64,000 nt of DNA from Aricia agestis (Eukaryota > Arthropoda > Insecta > Lepidoptera > Lycaenidae): positions 9,640,001-9,704,000 of the forward strand of contig NC_056428.1 of assembly GCF_905147365.1 (NCBI RefSeq). The letters are read 5' to 3'. The position numbers and the translations under genes are program-made. The first letter of the stretch is position 1, and each line of letters begins with the position of its first letter. The notes beneath the pieces were generated by a model that did not search any database, had not been told where the DNA came from, and saw nothing but the letters and a program-made list of their open reading frames with translations. Below, one piece after another: positions 20,344-32,439 of the stretch.

Positions 20344-23276
20344 TTAAGTTGCAAAGTGGCAAGTCCATCGCTTAGTCCGACCAGCCTGCAATCGGTCCGA
20401 CCAGCTAGAATCTAGATCCCTGTATGATTTTTATGCAATAAGGCACTAATAATGATAACAAACTTAAAACTTTTTTCCCCATATAGAGTTAGGGGTATCA
20501 ATTACGTACCAGTTTCTTGGAATTGGATAGTGGTTGGAACTTGGCACCAGGTATACGCGTTTCCGCATCTTATATCTTGAAAATGTGTAATCTCTTTAAT
20601 AATATTGCTACTTTGAATTAATAATGTGTGTTACAATTCTGTCTCTAGCAATCATAATTTCGCAATTAATACTGATGAAGTCATTACTGTAAGTACCGCT
20701 GAGCTGTTCTGAGGCTGTCTAATTCACTTTAACTCTAATTGGCAATAGGCACGCTCGCCGTCGATCATTGTTAATTAATTTTAGGCCGAACAAACATTAA
20801 GGCTGGGTTTCAACCAGAGCTGCGTTGCGAGGCATAGGTTTGTAAGATCCAATAGAATCGATACGCTGAGCGACGTCTGAAAAATGAAGTTGTGAAAAAG
20901 ACATGCCTCGAAACGTATCGCCCTAAAACACCGTTTTGTGTAGCTAGGCTAAGTTAAATTTTCTGTTTTATTTGGAATTGCATTTGAAACCTTTATATTA
21001 AAACTTAGGTGTAAAATATTACTCATGGCCATACTCGGAGACTTTTAATGACTTCAGAAGTTATTTAATGAAGAATTTACTTAATATTAATCGTCGTTAA
21101 ACATTCCTGAGTGAGGCCGTCTAAGTTATTTTAATGAGGTCTGCTGCAGTTTTGCTTACAAATAGCCACGATATTTCTTTGATAGTTCTTCAGCTCAGTT
21201 TGTAAATGCCAATGCCACGCAATTCTTTAGCACAATAGCTGTTTTTCTGATTGACAGTAGGCATTAGAGCTATGGGTAATGGGATGTATGCTATGGGACT
21301 TGGGAGTAAAAAAGCGCCGAAGGTAGGTCAGAACAACAGCTAACAACTTGATCCGAAGCTGACATAGTCAGATAGCTTGTGTGCAGTCATTATCCTATCG
21401 ACAACTTTGATACTTGTGTTAACTTCGTTTAGTATTCGGCATATTATGCAGCTCTATATTATGATTATTATAGAGCCTCATATAATATGCCGTATAATAT
21501 TATAATATAGTATATAGCAAAATAAAGTGACAATACTTAAGGGTGTGTATTACATCCTTGAATAGAGTTCTCTGTAAAAGGAGCAGATTTTTTGGTACCT
21601 TGGGTCATAAAAACATAGAAGACAAAAATATTTCTATTTCTTTGACAGTAGTCAATAACAATTGAATGTGCACACTGTATACCCAAAACAAAGTAATACA
21701 TGTGATATCTATTACGGTCTTACCTTTGAATTATGAGTTTCTAAGACCCAAAAATTAATGTACACAATAAATAACAAGTTATCAAAATTCCGTTTAGATA
21801 CATTTAACGGCGCGGCGGCGCGGCGAAGTCTCAGCTGCGGCAGATAGCTTGACAAATCCCTCATAATTAACTTGTCCCCTTTTGACAGCACCGCTCGTCA
21901 CTCTAATCCGCTCGATACATACGCCTCCCTGCCTCCAGCTAATAATTAGTATAATTTAAGACATCAGTGGATGAAGCAGGTAACTAACATTTAAAAAAAA
22001 TACCCTTATAAATTGAACAAATCTTGTAACTTACATAGGTCCTGTACTTCATCATCTAACTATACATAGAAGCCACAGTTTTTGGACCGAAGTTCCTTAT
22101 TGTGCGTTCGGTGTAAATCTGAAGGCTAGACAGAACGATATTTGACCTTGATTTGACCTCGACATTTTTTTATAAGTACCTGCATGTTAGAGGCAGAGAG
22201 CGTTGATAGTAAGTATTCCTGTGCGTCTACCTGATGGCGTTTTTTTAATTAACAGCGACGCGTTGTTAGTATTCCTGGGCGTCAATCGATGGCGTTTATT
22301 TTAATATTTTTTTGAGTGTATAATATGTATAAAGGATTTTTGAACATAAGAAATAACTTCGTTCCATTTGGGTGTCCCTTGACACCTCCTAAGTTTTCGA
22401 TTTCAAATCGTTTTCCCGGCCCTAAAGCCTCCATTTATGCAAAAATACGACAGGTTTCAAATTGTAAGTTACCCACTTCATCTATTCATGTCCTCAATTA
22501 ATAATATTATTACAAGCGTGTTATGGATATTTAGCATATTCCGTGAATTGGCGTTAACGAACTTAGCGTTTGACAGGACGTGACCCTTGCGAGATTACTG
22601 CCAATAATAATCAATTTAGTATCAAAATTAGTTACCTAGCTGCAGCCTGCAGTATACGTCACCTGTCAAGCTCATCACTAATCAGTAATCAGCATGCGCA
22701 TCTAAATGTAATACTAATTACTAAATAATAATTATACTTAATTATAAATTGAATAAAAACTTTGTGCTTTTAACAAAAACTAAAAGCATATTATTTTATT
22801 CGAAAATAAAAAAGATGCAGCATAGTAAAGTCAGTTATCTTCATACAGCGCATTAGCTCCGTGATACAAAGGCACCGCGCGCGGCTTGTAAGTGTGCGCC
22901 ATAGTATCAATTGCGTCGCCACGTACGGCACACAACAAAATCTCGGCCAGTTTTGTAAGGCTGGTACCGCCGAAGGTAGCCCTATGTGATAGACATAGCA
23001 TGACGGGGCATAAAAAAGGTCAAAAAAGTGGGACCACACTTTCAAAATGGCCCCCATTTTGACATGAAAAGTATAACGAAGACAATATAGATGGCGTATT
23101 TTTTGTATCTAAAGATATTTTTATGTAAAACGTTATATGATGTGCCATAATATCCCGAGTTTTAAATCTTTGCATAATATTATATTTTAAATTATAATCA
23201 TAAAGTAGGTCGGTGAAAATGTACTTCATTGTTTATATTGATATTGTAACCTTCATGTAAGCTTGTAAACCTTAGG
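20344..23276. other. Intergenic, sparse features
   Basis: No gene. A palindrome lies at 21437-21492 ('cggcatattatg' inverted as 'cataatatgccg'-type arms). 'gagttctctgtaaaaggagc' at 21560 resembles the 'cacagtgaactct' TIR end. A near-duplicate pair of 'agtattcctg-gcgtc' phrases lies at 22208-22285. The patches at 21800-21960 and 22880-23040 are less AT-rich without a recognisable protein. Confidence 0.4.
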
Positions 23277-23771
23277 GAAGGTTGCACCAACTTACTATAA
23301 CTGTAACTTTAACGATAACTACAATGCAAAATCTTTGGTTAAAGTCAATAGGTAATGGACGTCATATTTAACGATAACCATAGAGCACGACAAGTTTTTA
23401 AACCATTGATTCCCAAAGTGGTCCAGGTGGACCCCCAGGGGTCCACAGGATCCCGAAATGGGTTCTGCGCTTGCGTGTGCGTGGAAAAAGAATGGGGGTC
23501 CACATCCACAAGTCGTTAACGGGTGTCTATAAATATGTATTTGTTGACCCGACTTGACTTCTCCTATGAATGAATATAGGCAGCCAAAGTGATAAGAAGC
23601 TCAGTCATTGTTTTTGTTAGAACCTGTATATATTCCATATTATTCAGAAAGAGTGTGCCAAGACTCGTCGATGCCGCGCTGCCCACTGCCACTTTTCTGA
23701 ATAATTTCTCAAGCGATGTCATAGATGTGCCATTAAATAATATTTTTCTGTGTAATCGTGACGCGAGTATT

Positions 23772-24326
23772 TAAAAACCGGCCCAGTGCGAGTTGGACGC
23801 GCCCATGAAGGGTTCCGCAGCAGCAATAAGGTTTATTTCTATGAAATTAAAAGGGTTTTGATTTATTTTTATATTTCAGTTGATTTAATAAAACTCAAAT
23901 TAAGGTTTACTATTTTTATTTTTTCGTTCAAACCAATTTTCGTTGATAGTTTTTATAGTAAACCACTTTGGAAGAGTCTCTTTCGCAAACTATACAGGTA
24001 AGAAAAAAATAATATTAGAAACCTCATTAATTATGATTTTTGAAGACCTATCCATAAATACCCCACACGCATAGGTAAGATGAAAAAAATTTTTTTTTGT
24101 TGCAGTTGTACCTATGGGGCTCCTAAAATTTTAAATATTTTTTTCATTTTTGTATCAAAACCTTAATGCGGTTCACAGACTACATCTACCTACCAAGTTT
24201 CAATAGTATAGCTCCTATAGTTTCGGAGAAAAGTGGCTGTGACATACGGACGGACAGACAGACAGACAGATATGACGAATCTATAAGGGATCCGCTTTTT
24301 GCCATTTGGCTACGGAGCCCTAAAAA
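23772..24326 (+). mobile_element. 'gggttccgc' family copy nested inside the hAT-like element
   Basis: Starts 'aaaaccggcccagtgcgagt' and 'gaagggttccgc' and ends 'ttgccatttggctacggagc' then 'cctaaaa' after a (GACA)n tract. These are the two ends of the family at 4257 and 40691, in the longer arrangement. Confidence 0.6.
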
Positions 24327-24471
24327 TGTAATGCCCTTAAACACTATAATAATTTTGTGATTATAGACGTGCTCAAAATTGCGTGTCACTTGCCATTTGG
24401 TTCGCCATTCCTGGCATAGGCGGATAATTTGTTAAAAAGCACAGAGACTGTTACTTAATGATTAGTACTGT

Positions 24472-24487
24472 GGGGGGGGGGGGGGGG
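24472..24487. repeat. G16 homopolymer
   Basis: Sixteen consecutive G inside the hAT-like right end, followed by 'ttacggggggtcc'. The length is prone to sequencing error. Confidence 0.9.
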
Positions 24488-24732
24488 TTACGGGGGGTCC
24501 GCAGGATGCACCAACACCTTAAAAGTGGGCCACGAAACAAAGGAGTTTGGGAACCTCTGCTTTAAATGAACGTGGCGAAAAAAGGAACTAACGCTGTCAT
24601 CATACAAAAAAGCCATTATTGACAGTTCTCCTTTACCAGCAGCCACGTTCATTTAAAGCCTTGTCGGACGGTTAAGTTAGCCTTATCTATAACTTTAACC
24701 TACTAACTACTACTAACTAGTGCAACCTTAAA

Positions 24733-24918
24733 GTACCATCGAGGAAGTTGATTCCTTAATCCTATGCAATTGACAGACCAACGTTATTATTTGACATATT
24801 CGATTTGGTCGAATATGTCAATTCAATGTGAATTGTGATCTGTCAGCTGGGTTTGACGTAACGCAACCAAACTACTTAGGTCCCCGATTTGCATAGGAAT
24901 CAACTTCTCTGATAGTAC
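24733..24918. mobile_element. GTAC-flanked MITE, copy 3 (186 bp)
   Basis: Begins 'gtaccatcgaggaagttgat' and ends 'atcaacttctctgatagtac', identical in both termini to copy 1. It has an additional 'tttgacatattcga' stretch. It starts two bases after the nested cluster ends. Confidence 0.8.
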
Positions 24919-25389
24919 ATTGATAACGTAAATCGCACTTTATACTTAATAATTGTCTAATAATCAAAGGTTTTGTGAAATAAACAAAAAAGTTCATAAT
25001 TTTAGGGAAAAGCCACCTAAATAATAAAATATGAGCAGTTTGTACTTTTTAGTAAAAAATTAAAAAGTACACTCCAAAATTAAACATGTTAAAAACACGT
25101 ATGCAACAAACACATGGCAGAAATAGTGTTGTGATAACAACAAATATTGTGCGACGGGCGCGGGCGTTTTTGATGGTGGTCGACGGGCGGGGTCCAATCG
25201 ATAGTGTGCACGCGCGACGGTATTATAACGGCATAGTTTGCCAGGTAAATGTCACGCGCTGAAATAGATTAAGCGGTGTTGGCCCAATGAAATTGATTTC
25301 GCGTTAAATGTTCCATATGAGTTGCGATTTTGCTATGAGTTTTACCGTACAAACATAAACGCATGATGTTTTTCCTATATTCCATATTA
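24919..25389. other. Intergenic; CpG-richer patch
   Basis: Bases 25140-25270 are relatively GC/CpG-rich ('gcgacgggcgcgggcg', 'gcacgcgcgacgg') with no ORF or repeat signature. May be low-copy host DNA. Confidence 0.4.
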
Positions 25390-25578
25390 TCCATACTAAT
25401 ATCATAAATGCGAAACTGTGTCTGTCTGTCTGTTACCTCTTCATACCTAAACCGCTGAACCGATTTTGCTGAAATTTTTGTAAATACTTTGAGCCCCGGG
25501 ATACTTTTTATCCCAAAAAATGTACGGTTCCCATGTGATAACTAATTTTAGCGTAACGGAGTTGCGGGCGTCATCTAG
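25390..25578 (+). mobile_element. Helitron-like element, complete-looking (189 bp)
   Basis: A|TCCATACTAATATCATAAATG at the start, (TCTG)n, 'accgctgaaccgattttgct', 'aaaaaatgtacggttccc', then 'aacggagttgcgggcgtcat' and CTAG|T (25575-25578). 5' TC and 3' CTAG between A and T fit the Helitron insertion rule. Confidence 0.6.
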
Positions 25579-25819
25579 TTCAGAATAAAAAGCGATGTTT
25601 CCTGTCTGTCCCTGTACGGCTCATTGCTTTCTACTCAAGGGCAGGATTCCATCAACACATCGGTCTCGTATTTCCCAAAAGTAATTATAACGTTGTTCAA
25701 ATGAGGAAAACTAATCTTTTCTCATTGTTTACATAAGTGTACGTAGCTACATCACTTTTCTCTGGTTTTATTCAGAATAAACAATAATTAAATAGACAAG
25801 TAAAATAGGAGTATAATCT

Positions 25820-25945
25820 ATATGATGCCCGCCAGTCCGTTGCGCCAAAATTCGCGAGGGAATCGTACATTTGTCCGGAACCAGATGTATCCTAATAATA
25901 CCTATAATCCTTTCCCCGGGACTCAAAGTATCTTCATAAGAGTCT
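25820..25945 (-). mobile_element. Fragment of the same helitron-like family, reversed
   Basis: 'gatgcccgccagtccgttgc' and 'gggactcaaagtatcttcat' are the reverse of the family's 3' end and middle. The 5' part is lost. Confidence 0.5.
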
Positions 25946-26588
25946 GCATGTAAAAATATTTCCATATTTTGACGCCACCTTTAAAACGTGAAGCTCGACC
26001 AGTGTTGACCAACATAATTGGTAATTGCCAAAAATAAACAAAAAATAAAAATCCCTTTAACCCGCGCTGCGTCGCGCCGCCGCGCCGCGCCGGGGCAAAT
26101 GGGAGCTGACCGAATATCACAGTTGTGAAGCACCTGGTACTTAGGGAACTTACTCATACTAACTGCCGCATTCATAGAGTTATCAACACTCAACCCTCAG
26201 GGCTTGATTACACCTACCACCACCACCACCACCTACTTGAGTAAAGTGGTGAGACAGTGTTTTCCGCCATTTTTATTGGGCATGAGCAGTGTCCCGCCAA
26301 TATCTCACCATTCTACTCGCTAGGTGTAAGTGTAACTAAATGTCCTAAACGACGGTCCCGTACTGTACGCGTACGTTCCCTCACAAATTCACCACCATAA
26401 TTATTGCGGGTGAACACTCCGACAAATTAATTTATAATTGTGTCCTCTTGTTTATGTTGGTTTGCAATTGTTTTATGCAAATTCGGCACTTCATTTATTT
26501 AAGTTTGTTTTATCTTTGTGTGACAAATGATTGTGAAAATTATAATAAAATATTATGCCTGTTCATTTCACTGTATTTTATTTCAAAA
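25946..26588. other. Intergenic; GC patch and (CAC)n
   Basis: A CpG-rich stretch at 26058-26100 ('cgcgccgccgcgccgcgccg') and (CAC)n at 26216-26234. No recognisable gene. Confidence 0.4.
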
Positions 26589-26763
26589 CTAGATGACGCC
26601 CGCAACTCCGTTGCGCCAAAATTCGTTAATCGCGCGGGAACCGTACATTTGTCCGGGACTCAAAGTATCTCCATACCAAATTTCAGCAAAATCGTTTCAG
26701 GATCGTCTTGAGCGTGAAGGGGTAACAAACAGAGAGACACACTTTCGCATTTATAATAATTAT
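26589..26763 (-). mobile_element. Helitron-like family copy, reversed
   Basis: CTAG at 26589-26592 then 'atgacgcccgcaactccgtt', 'ggaaccgtacatttgtcc', 'ggactcaaagtatctccat' and 'cgcatttataataat': the reverse of 25390-25578. Confidence 0.6.
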
Positions 26764-26968
26764 ACGAGCTTTTGCCCGCGGCCTCGCTCGCGTTAAGAAG
26801 TATTATTATATACAAATTTTCATCCCCTATTTGAACCCCTTGGGGTTGTAATTTATCAAAATCCTTTCTTAGCGGATGCCTACGTCATAACATCTACCTG
26901 CATGCCAAATTTCAGCCCGATCCGTCCAGTGGTTTGGGCTGTGCGTTGATAGATCACTATGTCAATCA

Positions 26969-26971
<3 letters not shown>
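26764..26971 (-). mobile_element. Helitron-like element, reversed, abutting the previous
   Basis: 'acgagcttttgcccgcggcc' through 'cagcccgatccgtccagtgg' to 'gtcaatcagtctatata' is the reverse of the element at 2696-2925. It directly follows another reversed helitron-like copy and runs into (AT)n. Confidence 0.55.

Positions 26972-27058
<87 letters not shown>
26972..27058. repeat. (AT)n microsatellite, ~87 bp
   Basis: Pure AT, grown from the 'tctatatata' terminus of the adjacent element. Confidence 0.96.
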
Positions 27059-27060
<2 letters not shown>

Positions 27061-28504
27061 CCACCCCGGAGTTGATATTACGTCCTACATGGCGGTTTTT
27101 ACCGATGATATTGCGTCCGACTGACTTGTTGCATCCTGTATACGGACGCAAGATTGACCATCTCTCAAATTCAGCCAGAACTAGTGTGAAGGTTAGTACA
27201 ATGGCTGGGTGAAATATTGGCATGGACGTTGTTTTGTCACCGGAGTGCTTTTCGGCGTATTTCTTAGTTCCGCTATTTGGCGCGCGAATTTTGGAGGTCG
27301 CTACTGTGCGCCGTATATCAGTGGCGTATATTCGATACTTTGTTTACGTATAACACGCCGATAATGTGGATTCCTGTATATAATGAAAGTTTTTATCAAT
27401 TCTAATGTGTGATTTAATTACGTCCCACAAAACGACATCGTCCCAGAGGAGACGCGGGGGTGACAGAGGCGAGGGGGCGGAGTTCGCACGCGACATGCAA
27501 GGGCATGTTTTTGTTTATATTTTTTGCCGGCCAGCGCGGACGTAATGACGCTTGTGGTATAAATATTGTGTAGTGGAGCGAATATTTGAGAGAGACTAAA
27601 TTCATGTCTTCGAAGTTGGGTTCAAAACGCCTTCGTAAATTTGATGTAACATTACACATTTCAATGTCTAATTAACTTACGAAAATGCTGCTAAAACTAT
27701 TTGAAAGTAGAGTTAATATTTCAAAAGTTATTATAAAAAAAAGTACCAAATTATGAAATTTTTGCGTGTCGTTTCGATACTGCCGCTTACAATTTATTTA
27801 TAAAAAAAATGAGCTAGAAAGAATTAAAAATTTGATGTTAATTTGAAGATAAAGAACTAATAAACTATCCGATACCAACAAATAACACATCAACTTACAT
27901 TAAATAACTAAAAATTATATTTTTAAAATGTTCTTAAAATTAGCGTCATTGTCCTGCGCATTGTTTGTTTTGAATGCCTTGCCGATATACTCAACGTGAC
28001 GGGTTGAAACCTGTTTTGCGATAAAATCTGCTGGCTCACTTTATTTGATCGCAGTGCTTTGGTTTGGATAGAGGTCTTCGTTTTATGCTCTCTCTCTCTT
28101 TGAAATACGTTCTACAAAAATTTCCAAATAAGACGTCATTTACATTTCTCAATGTGTGCCAACATTTGTCTGTTTTTCACTACTTTTTTTTTATACCAAG
28201 TTATAAAGGCCCGCAACATTTCTAAGTTCTTAATAATTTTCTTAGTTTTCTTTATATCAATACTTAATTATAAACGAATTTAGTGAATTCCTCATTTTCC
28301 TGAACGTCTTTTTCTTGAATAGCCCTAAAAACATAATGACGATCATTCAGAATAATGATCAAATCTGTAACTGTATTTCAGGAAAACAGGAACAAATATA
28401 TCGAATCGATGCAATGTCGATATTAAAATTAGGTAGTTATTTGACACATTTTCGAAAAATGGTAGTAGAATAGTAAGAAAAGTAGTAAAAATGTTATCTA
28501 CACT
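27059..28504. other. Intergenic; no feature recognised
   Basis: 27060-27660 is less AT-rich, with ORFs up to 81 aa that I do not recognise. 27660-28500 is AT-rich. Neither shows terminal repeats. Confidence 0.4.
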
Positions 28505-29222
28505 TCAATATTATAAAGCAGGAGAGGTTGTTTGTTTGTTTGAACGCGTTAATCTCAGGAACTACTAGTCCGATTTGAAAAATTCTTTCAGTGTTAGATA
28601 GCCCATTTATCGAGGAAGGCTATAAGCAATATTTTATCACGCTAAGAATAATAGGAGCGAAGAAATATAGGAAAATGTGGAAAAAACTGAGGGAAATTAT
28701 TTGAAAGGGCTTATTTGAACGCGCTTATCTCAGGAACTACTGGTCCGATTTGAAAAATTCTTTAAGTGTTAGATAGCCCATTTATCGAGGAAGGCTATAA
28801 GGAATATTTTATCACGCCAAGAATAATAGGAGCGAAGAAATAGAGGAAAATGTGGAAAAAACGGGGGGAAATTATTTGAAAGAGGGCTTATTTGAACACA
28901 CTAATCTCAGGAACTACTGGTCCGATTTGAAAGATTCTTTCAGTGTTAGATAGCCCATTTATCGAGGAAGGCTATAGGCTATATTTTTTTACGCTAAGAC
29001 TAATAGGAGCTAAGAAATAGAGGAAAAAATGGAAAAAAACGGGGGAAATTATTTGAAGGGGCTTATCTCACGAGCTACTGGAGCAATTTTTCCTTTTATT
29101 TGGTACAGATAACTGATAAGAATTAAGAAATTGACCACGTGAAGGATCATAGGCAATTTTTTGTGCCCCAATTTGTCTGTGAAATATCTAATTTACGCGA
29201 GCGAAGCCGCGCGGAACGTTTG
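28505..29222 (+). mobile_element. Helitron-like element with ~176-bp tandem units
   Basis: Units start near 28541, 28716 and 28893 ('tgaacgcg.t.atctcagga'), each with 'tactggtccgatttgaaaaa', 'tagatagcccatttatcgag' and 'aggagcgaagaaatagagg'. A fourth is partial. The end 'cgcgagcgaagccgcgcgga' matches the relative at 62537-62954, which still carries CTAG|T. Confidence 0.6.
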
Positions 29223-29647
<425 letters not shown>

Positions 29648-29769
29648 TTAGTATGGATCGTATTAAATATTTAATTAAAAAAGTAAACTTTTTGTATTGC
29701 TGGTTCTCTGACGATATTACACGCACCTACGAAAGTAGATTTTTTTTAATGATTGTAAGCCCCAGGCAG

Positions 29770-30395
29770 CGTCATGAATTGGCCAAAAGTTAAAAAAGTT
29801 ACTCTTGCAGTGCTGTTACTTTCACAGTGAACTACAGGGGACATACACACATTATCACTATGTTTTGTTATATATATTGTGCCTATTACGAGTTACGACA
29901 CGAGATGTGCAAATATGTGTGATTAGTGATTACAGTTTTGATGTAGTATGTTGGCAGTTGGCAAACAGTCTCCGACCTGAAACTTAACTGTTAGAGCACA
30001 CTGTATAATTAGTACACCCTACACTCAGCTCCGACGCTTATGAATTCGAGAACGTGTAGCATAAGCACTAGAAACAAACCAAAGTTTTTAGAGGTAGCTT
30101 ATGATACTTTAAGCACAGAATAGATAATCTTTAAGTGGTAAAAGTTTAGGTTCGAGTAAAAAATTAAAACAGAGCTAAGTCAAACAAAAACTCAGACTGG
30201 ACACATTACACAATATATTATTATTAAAAATTAGGGCTGGATGTATATACAGTGTGTAACAAAAATAAGTATATATTAATAATATAATAATAATACTTTA
30301 AAGTGTGTACGTGTTCCTTGTAGAGAGTTCACTGTGAAAGTAGCAGCACTGAAAGACGTTTTTTTTTACTTTTGTATGGGCAAGGGCCCGAGCGT
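29770..30395. mobile_element. TIR element, 'gctactttcacagtgaact' ends
   Basis: Left end (29770-29850) 'gtgctgttactttcacagtg' and right end (30305-30395) 'cactgtgaaagtagcagcac' are inverted, flanking about 450 bp. A lone third end lies at 3010-3110. Family unknown; boundaries approximate. Confidence 0.6.
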
Positions 30396-30430
30396 CACGA
30401 GTTTCCCCATATAAAAGTGAAAAAAAAAAT

Positions 30431-30511
30431 GATCTGGGTTAAAGTTAACCTCGGATTAAAAGTTTTACGAAAGAGATAACTTTTAATCCAAAATTAACTT
30501 CAACCCAGATC
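30431..30511. mobile_element. Hairpin MITE, ~34-bp arms
   Basis: 'gatctgggttaaagttaacc' is inverted as 'attaacttcaacccagatc' with a short loop ('ttacgaaagagat'). Confidence 0.8.
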
Positions 30512-31319
30512 TGTGCAAATGGGCCTTAGGGAGTTTATTTTATGTGTGTGTGCGCATTTTTATGTCTGCACGGGATGGCGTAGTCGCAGCGAGTCGAAGA
30601 GTGTTTCCTAAAACTCTGTCTTTTTTTTAGTTTGAGATTCGAATACTTCAACAAATAAGAAACCTACTTACCCAAATACACCAGTTTATATGTACATAAG
30701 TTTGAACGCACAAAGCTCGTGCGTAAACTTTTTCATGGTACAATAATAAAGGGTCCTCGGAGCCTGGGGAGGCCCAACTCGGCCTATTTAATTCAATATA
30801 TCGGCGTAAAGAAGGTTCAGTGCAAACGCCACGGTTGTTACCTTTCCCACTCCCCTCAAATAAATGTAAATAAATTCCATATCCGACCACTCCACTCAAT
30901 TTCTTCATACTAGAGATCTCCCAATGGTTGAAATTCGACCTTAAATTTAATTATCTTCTTCTTTTGGCGCCCCGTTTAAAGTATTGACTATTTCTAGACT
31001 ATTTCAGATTTAATAAAAAACAACAATCCATTTTTAATTTGACAACAGACATTCAACCATAAACAAAGGTATACTCCTTTGTTTTTTCTTTCTTGTTTTT
31101 TACTTTCGTGTGTATAGGCTTGTCAGTCAAAACGTCATGGTAGTGTGTGCGTTGTAGTGAGTGTAATATTTTATTAATAAAATAATGTATGATAAAAGCA
31201 TAATTTTAAAAATATTAGTTCGATGCACTCCTACTCCATATAAACTGCAACTGTGCGCATGCTCCTACGTTTCCGCATTTTTCGTAAAAAGGGTTCCAAA
31301 GTTTTTCGCTCGCGTATAC
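30512..31319. other. Intergenic, no feature recognised
   Basis: ORFs of 64 and 86 aa lie on opposite strands of the same bases (30648-30913). Neither is recognisable. Confidence 0.4.
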
Positions 31320-31668
31320 CTAGATGACCGAGCTTTGCTCGGTATAGCAATCACTCATTGACTTAGTGTTACTTAACAACGCCATCTGCTGGAATAGCTT
31401 AATAGCTGTTGTTGTGTCGTTAAAGCAATTAGTTGCTCACAAAATAGTATTATTATTGACCAATAGATGTCAGGAAGAGTCATATTTTTCAGCTTATCGA
31501 TTATCGATAAAACACGAATAAAAAGACATTTTCTAAAAATGATTGGTAGCTAGATCGATTTATCGCCCCCGAAACCCCCTATATACCTATACTAAATTTC
31601 ATGAAAATCGTTGGAGCCGATTCCGCAAGAATTGCTCGTTTAAAGATATAAGATATAGATTATATACA
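31320..31668 (-). mobile_element. Helitron-like 'cgataaatcgatctagctag' family, reversed, copy 2
   Basis: 'ctagatgaccgagctttgct' (the terminal hairpin and CTAG) lies at 31320. The body 'gctagatcgatttatcgccc', 'atgaaaatcgttggagccga' and 'aagaattgctcgtttaaaga' lies at 31545-31650. About 150 bp in between is extra relative to copy 1. Confidence 0.5.
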
Positions 31669-32439
31669 GTGATTGAAACCTCTTTATAATGCTGCCTGCA
31701 GTTGCAAAATCATAAGTTTTAAAAATTTCAATAGTTGAGAACTCCACCTGCTTCTTAACATCTGAGATATTGAAGAGTATCTGATAAAGAGCTAGCCTTC
31801 GCCTCTAAAGCTGCAATGCAATGCACCCAAATAAAATTTACGAATAATAATTGAATATGCACGAATCTTTTCATCTATTTCACCTGACGGTAAGTGCGAA
31901 GAGAGGATAACGATATATTTTTTTGTATTTTTCGCCCTCTCAGTTTTAATTTATAAATACGATTCGTAAATCACAGAATTCTTCGTCGCAAAACCAGACT
32001 GGGTGAATAATAATATAGATGTTAACGGAAATTCGTGTAACAAAGTCAGCAATATTGAGTGAGGCTAAAATTGAATTGAAATTAATGTAATTTTGTGACG
32101 CTTTTGAGAGCAAGATAAAATACATTAAAGCAATCGCTAAAATAGTTAGATTTATATATTATATATAAACTCATTTAAACTGAGAACACTGGTGAAAATA
32201 AATTAAATTTCAACTTGACATGTCGCGGAATTTAAATTCAATCAAAATACACAATACAAATAAAAAATAAAGTCCAAATCTTTATTGAATTGGAAGAGAA
32301 AAAAATTAAAGGTGTACACAGCACTCGGACATTTTAAATAACTCAGTTTCATTTAAACAGTTTTAAAGAGTCGTGAGTGGAAACGTGAAAAACGAATTTT
32401 TATACCAAAGACGATATTCAAATTCAAAAATGTCATATT
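31669..32439. other. Intergenic; possible eroded TTAA MITE
   Basis: 31885-31945 ('catctatttcacctgacggt', 'gcgaagagaggataacgat', 'ttcgccctct') resembles the right end of the TTAA MITE at 14195-14632. The left end is not seen. Confidence 0.35.

Larger units (their letters stand above)
23404..24559. mobile_element. hAT-like non-autonomous DNA transposon (~1.16 kb)
   Basis: TIRs: left 'cattgattcccaaagtgg', right (reverse) 'cagaggttcccaaactcc', matching the CA..GGTTCCCAAA consensus of many insect hAT MITEs. The flanking 8-mers TTTTAAAC and CTTTAAAT agree at 6 of 8 positions, consistent with an 8-bp hAT duplication. Subterminal 'ggacccccaggggtcc' and 'ggggggtccgcaggatgca' are inverted relatives. 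No transposase ORF. Confidence 0.7.
23385..24672. mobile_element. 'cgacaaggctttaaatgaacg' MITE, split by a hAT-like insertion
   Basis: Left piece 'acgacaag..tttaaa' (23385-23403). Right piece 24560-24672 starts 'ctttaaatgaacgtggcg' and ends 'cacgttcatttaaagccttg'. Removing 23404-24559 restores an element the size of the intact relative at 59481-59632. Confidence 0.65.
23277..24730. mobile_element. Outermost TIR element of a multi-level nest
   Basis: Left end 'aaggttgcaccaacttac' and right end 'ctagtgcaacctta' are inverted, and both are followed inward by 'aactttaac' motifs. Between them lie at least two further insertions. Diverged, so confidence is limited. Confidence 0.45.
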
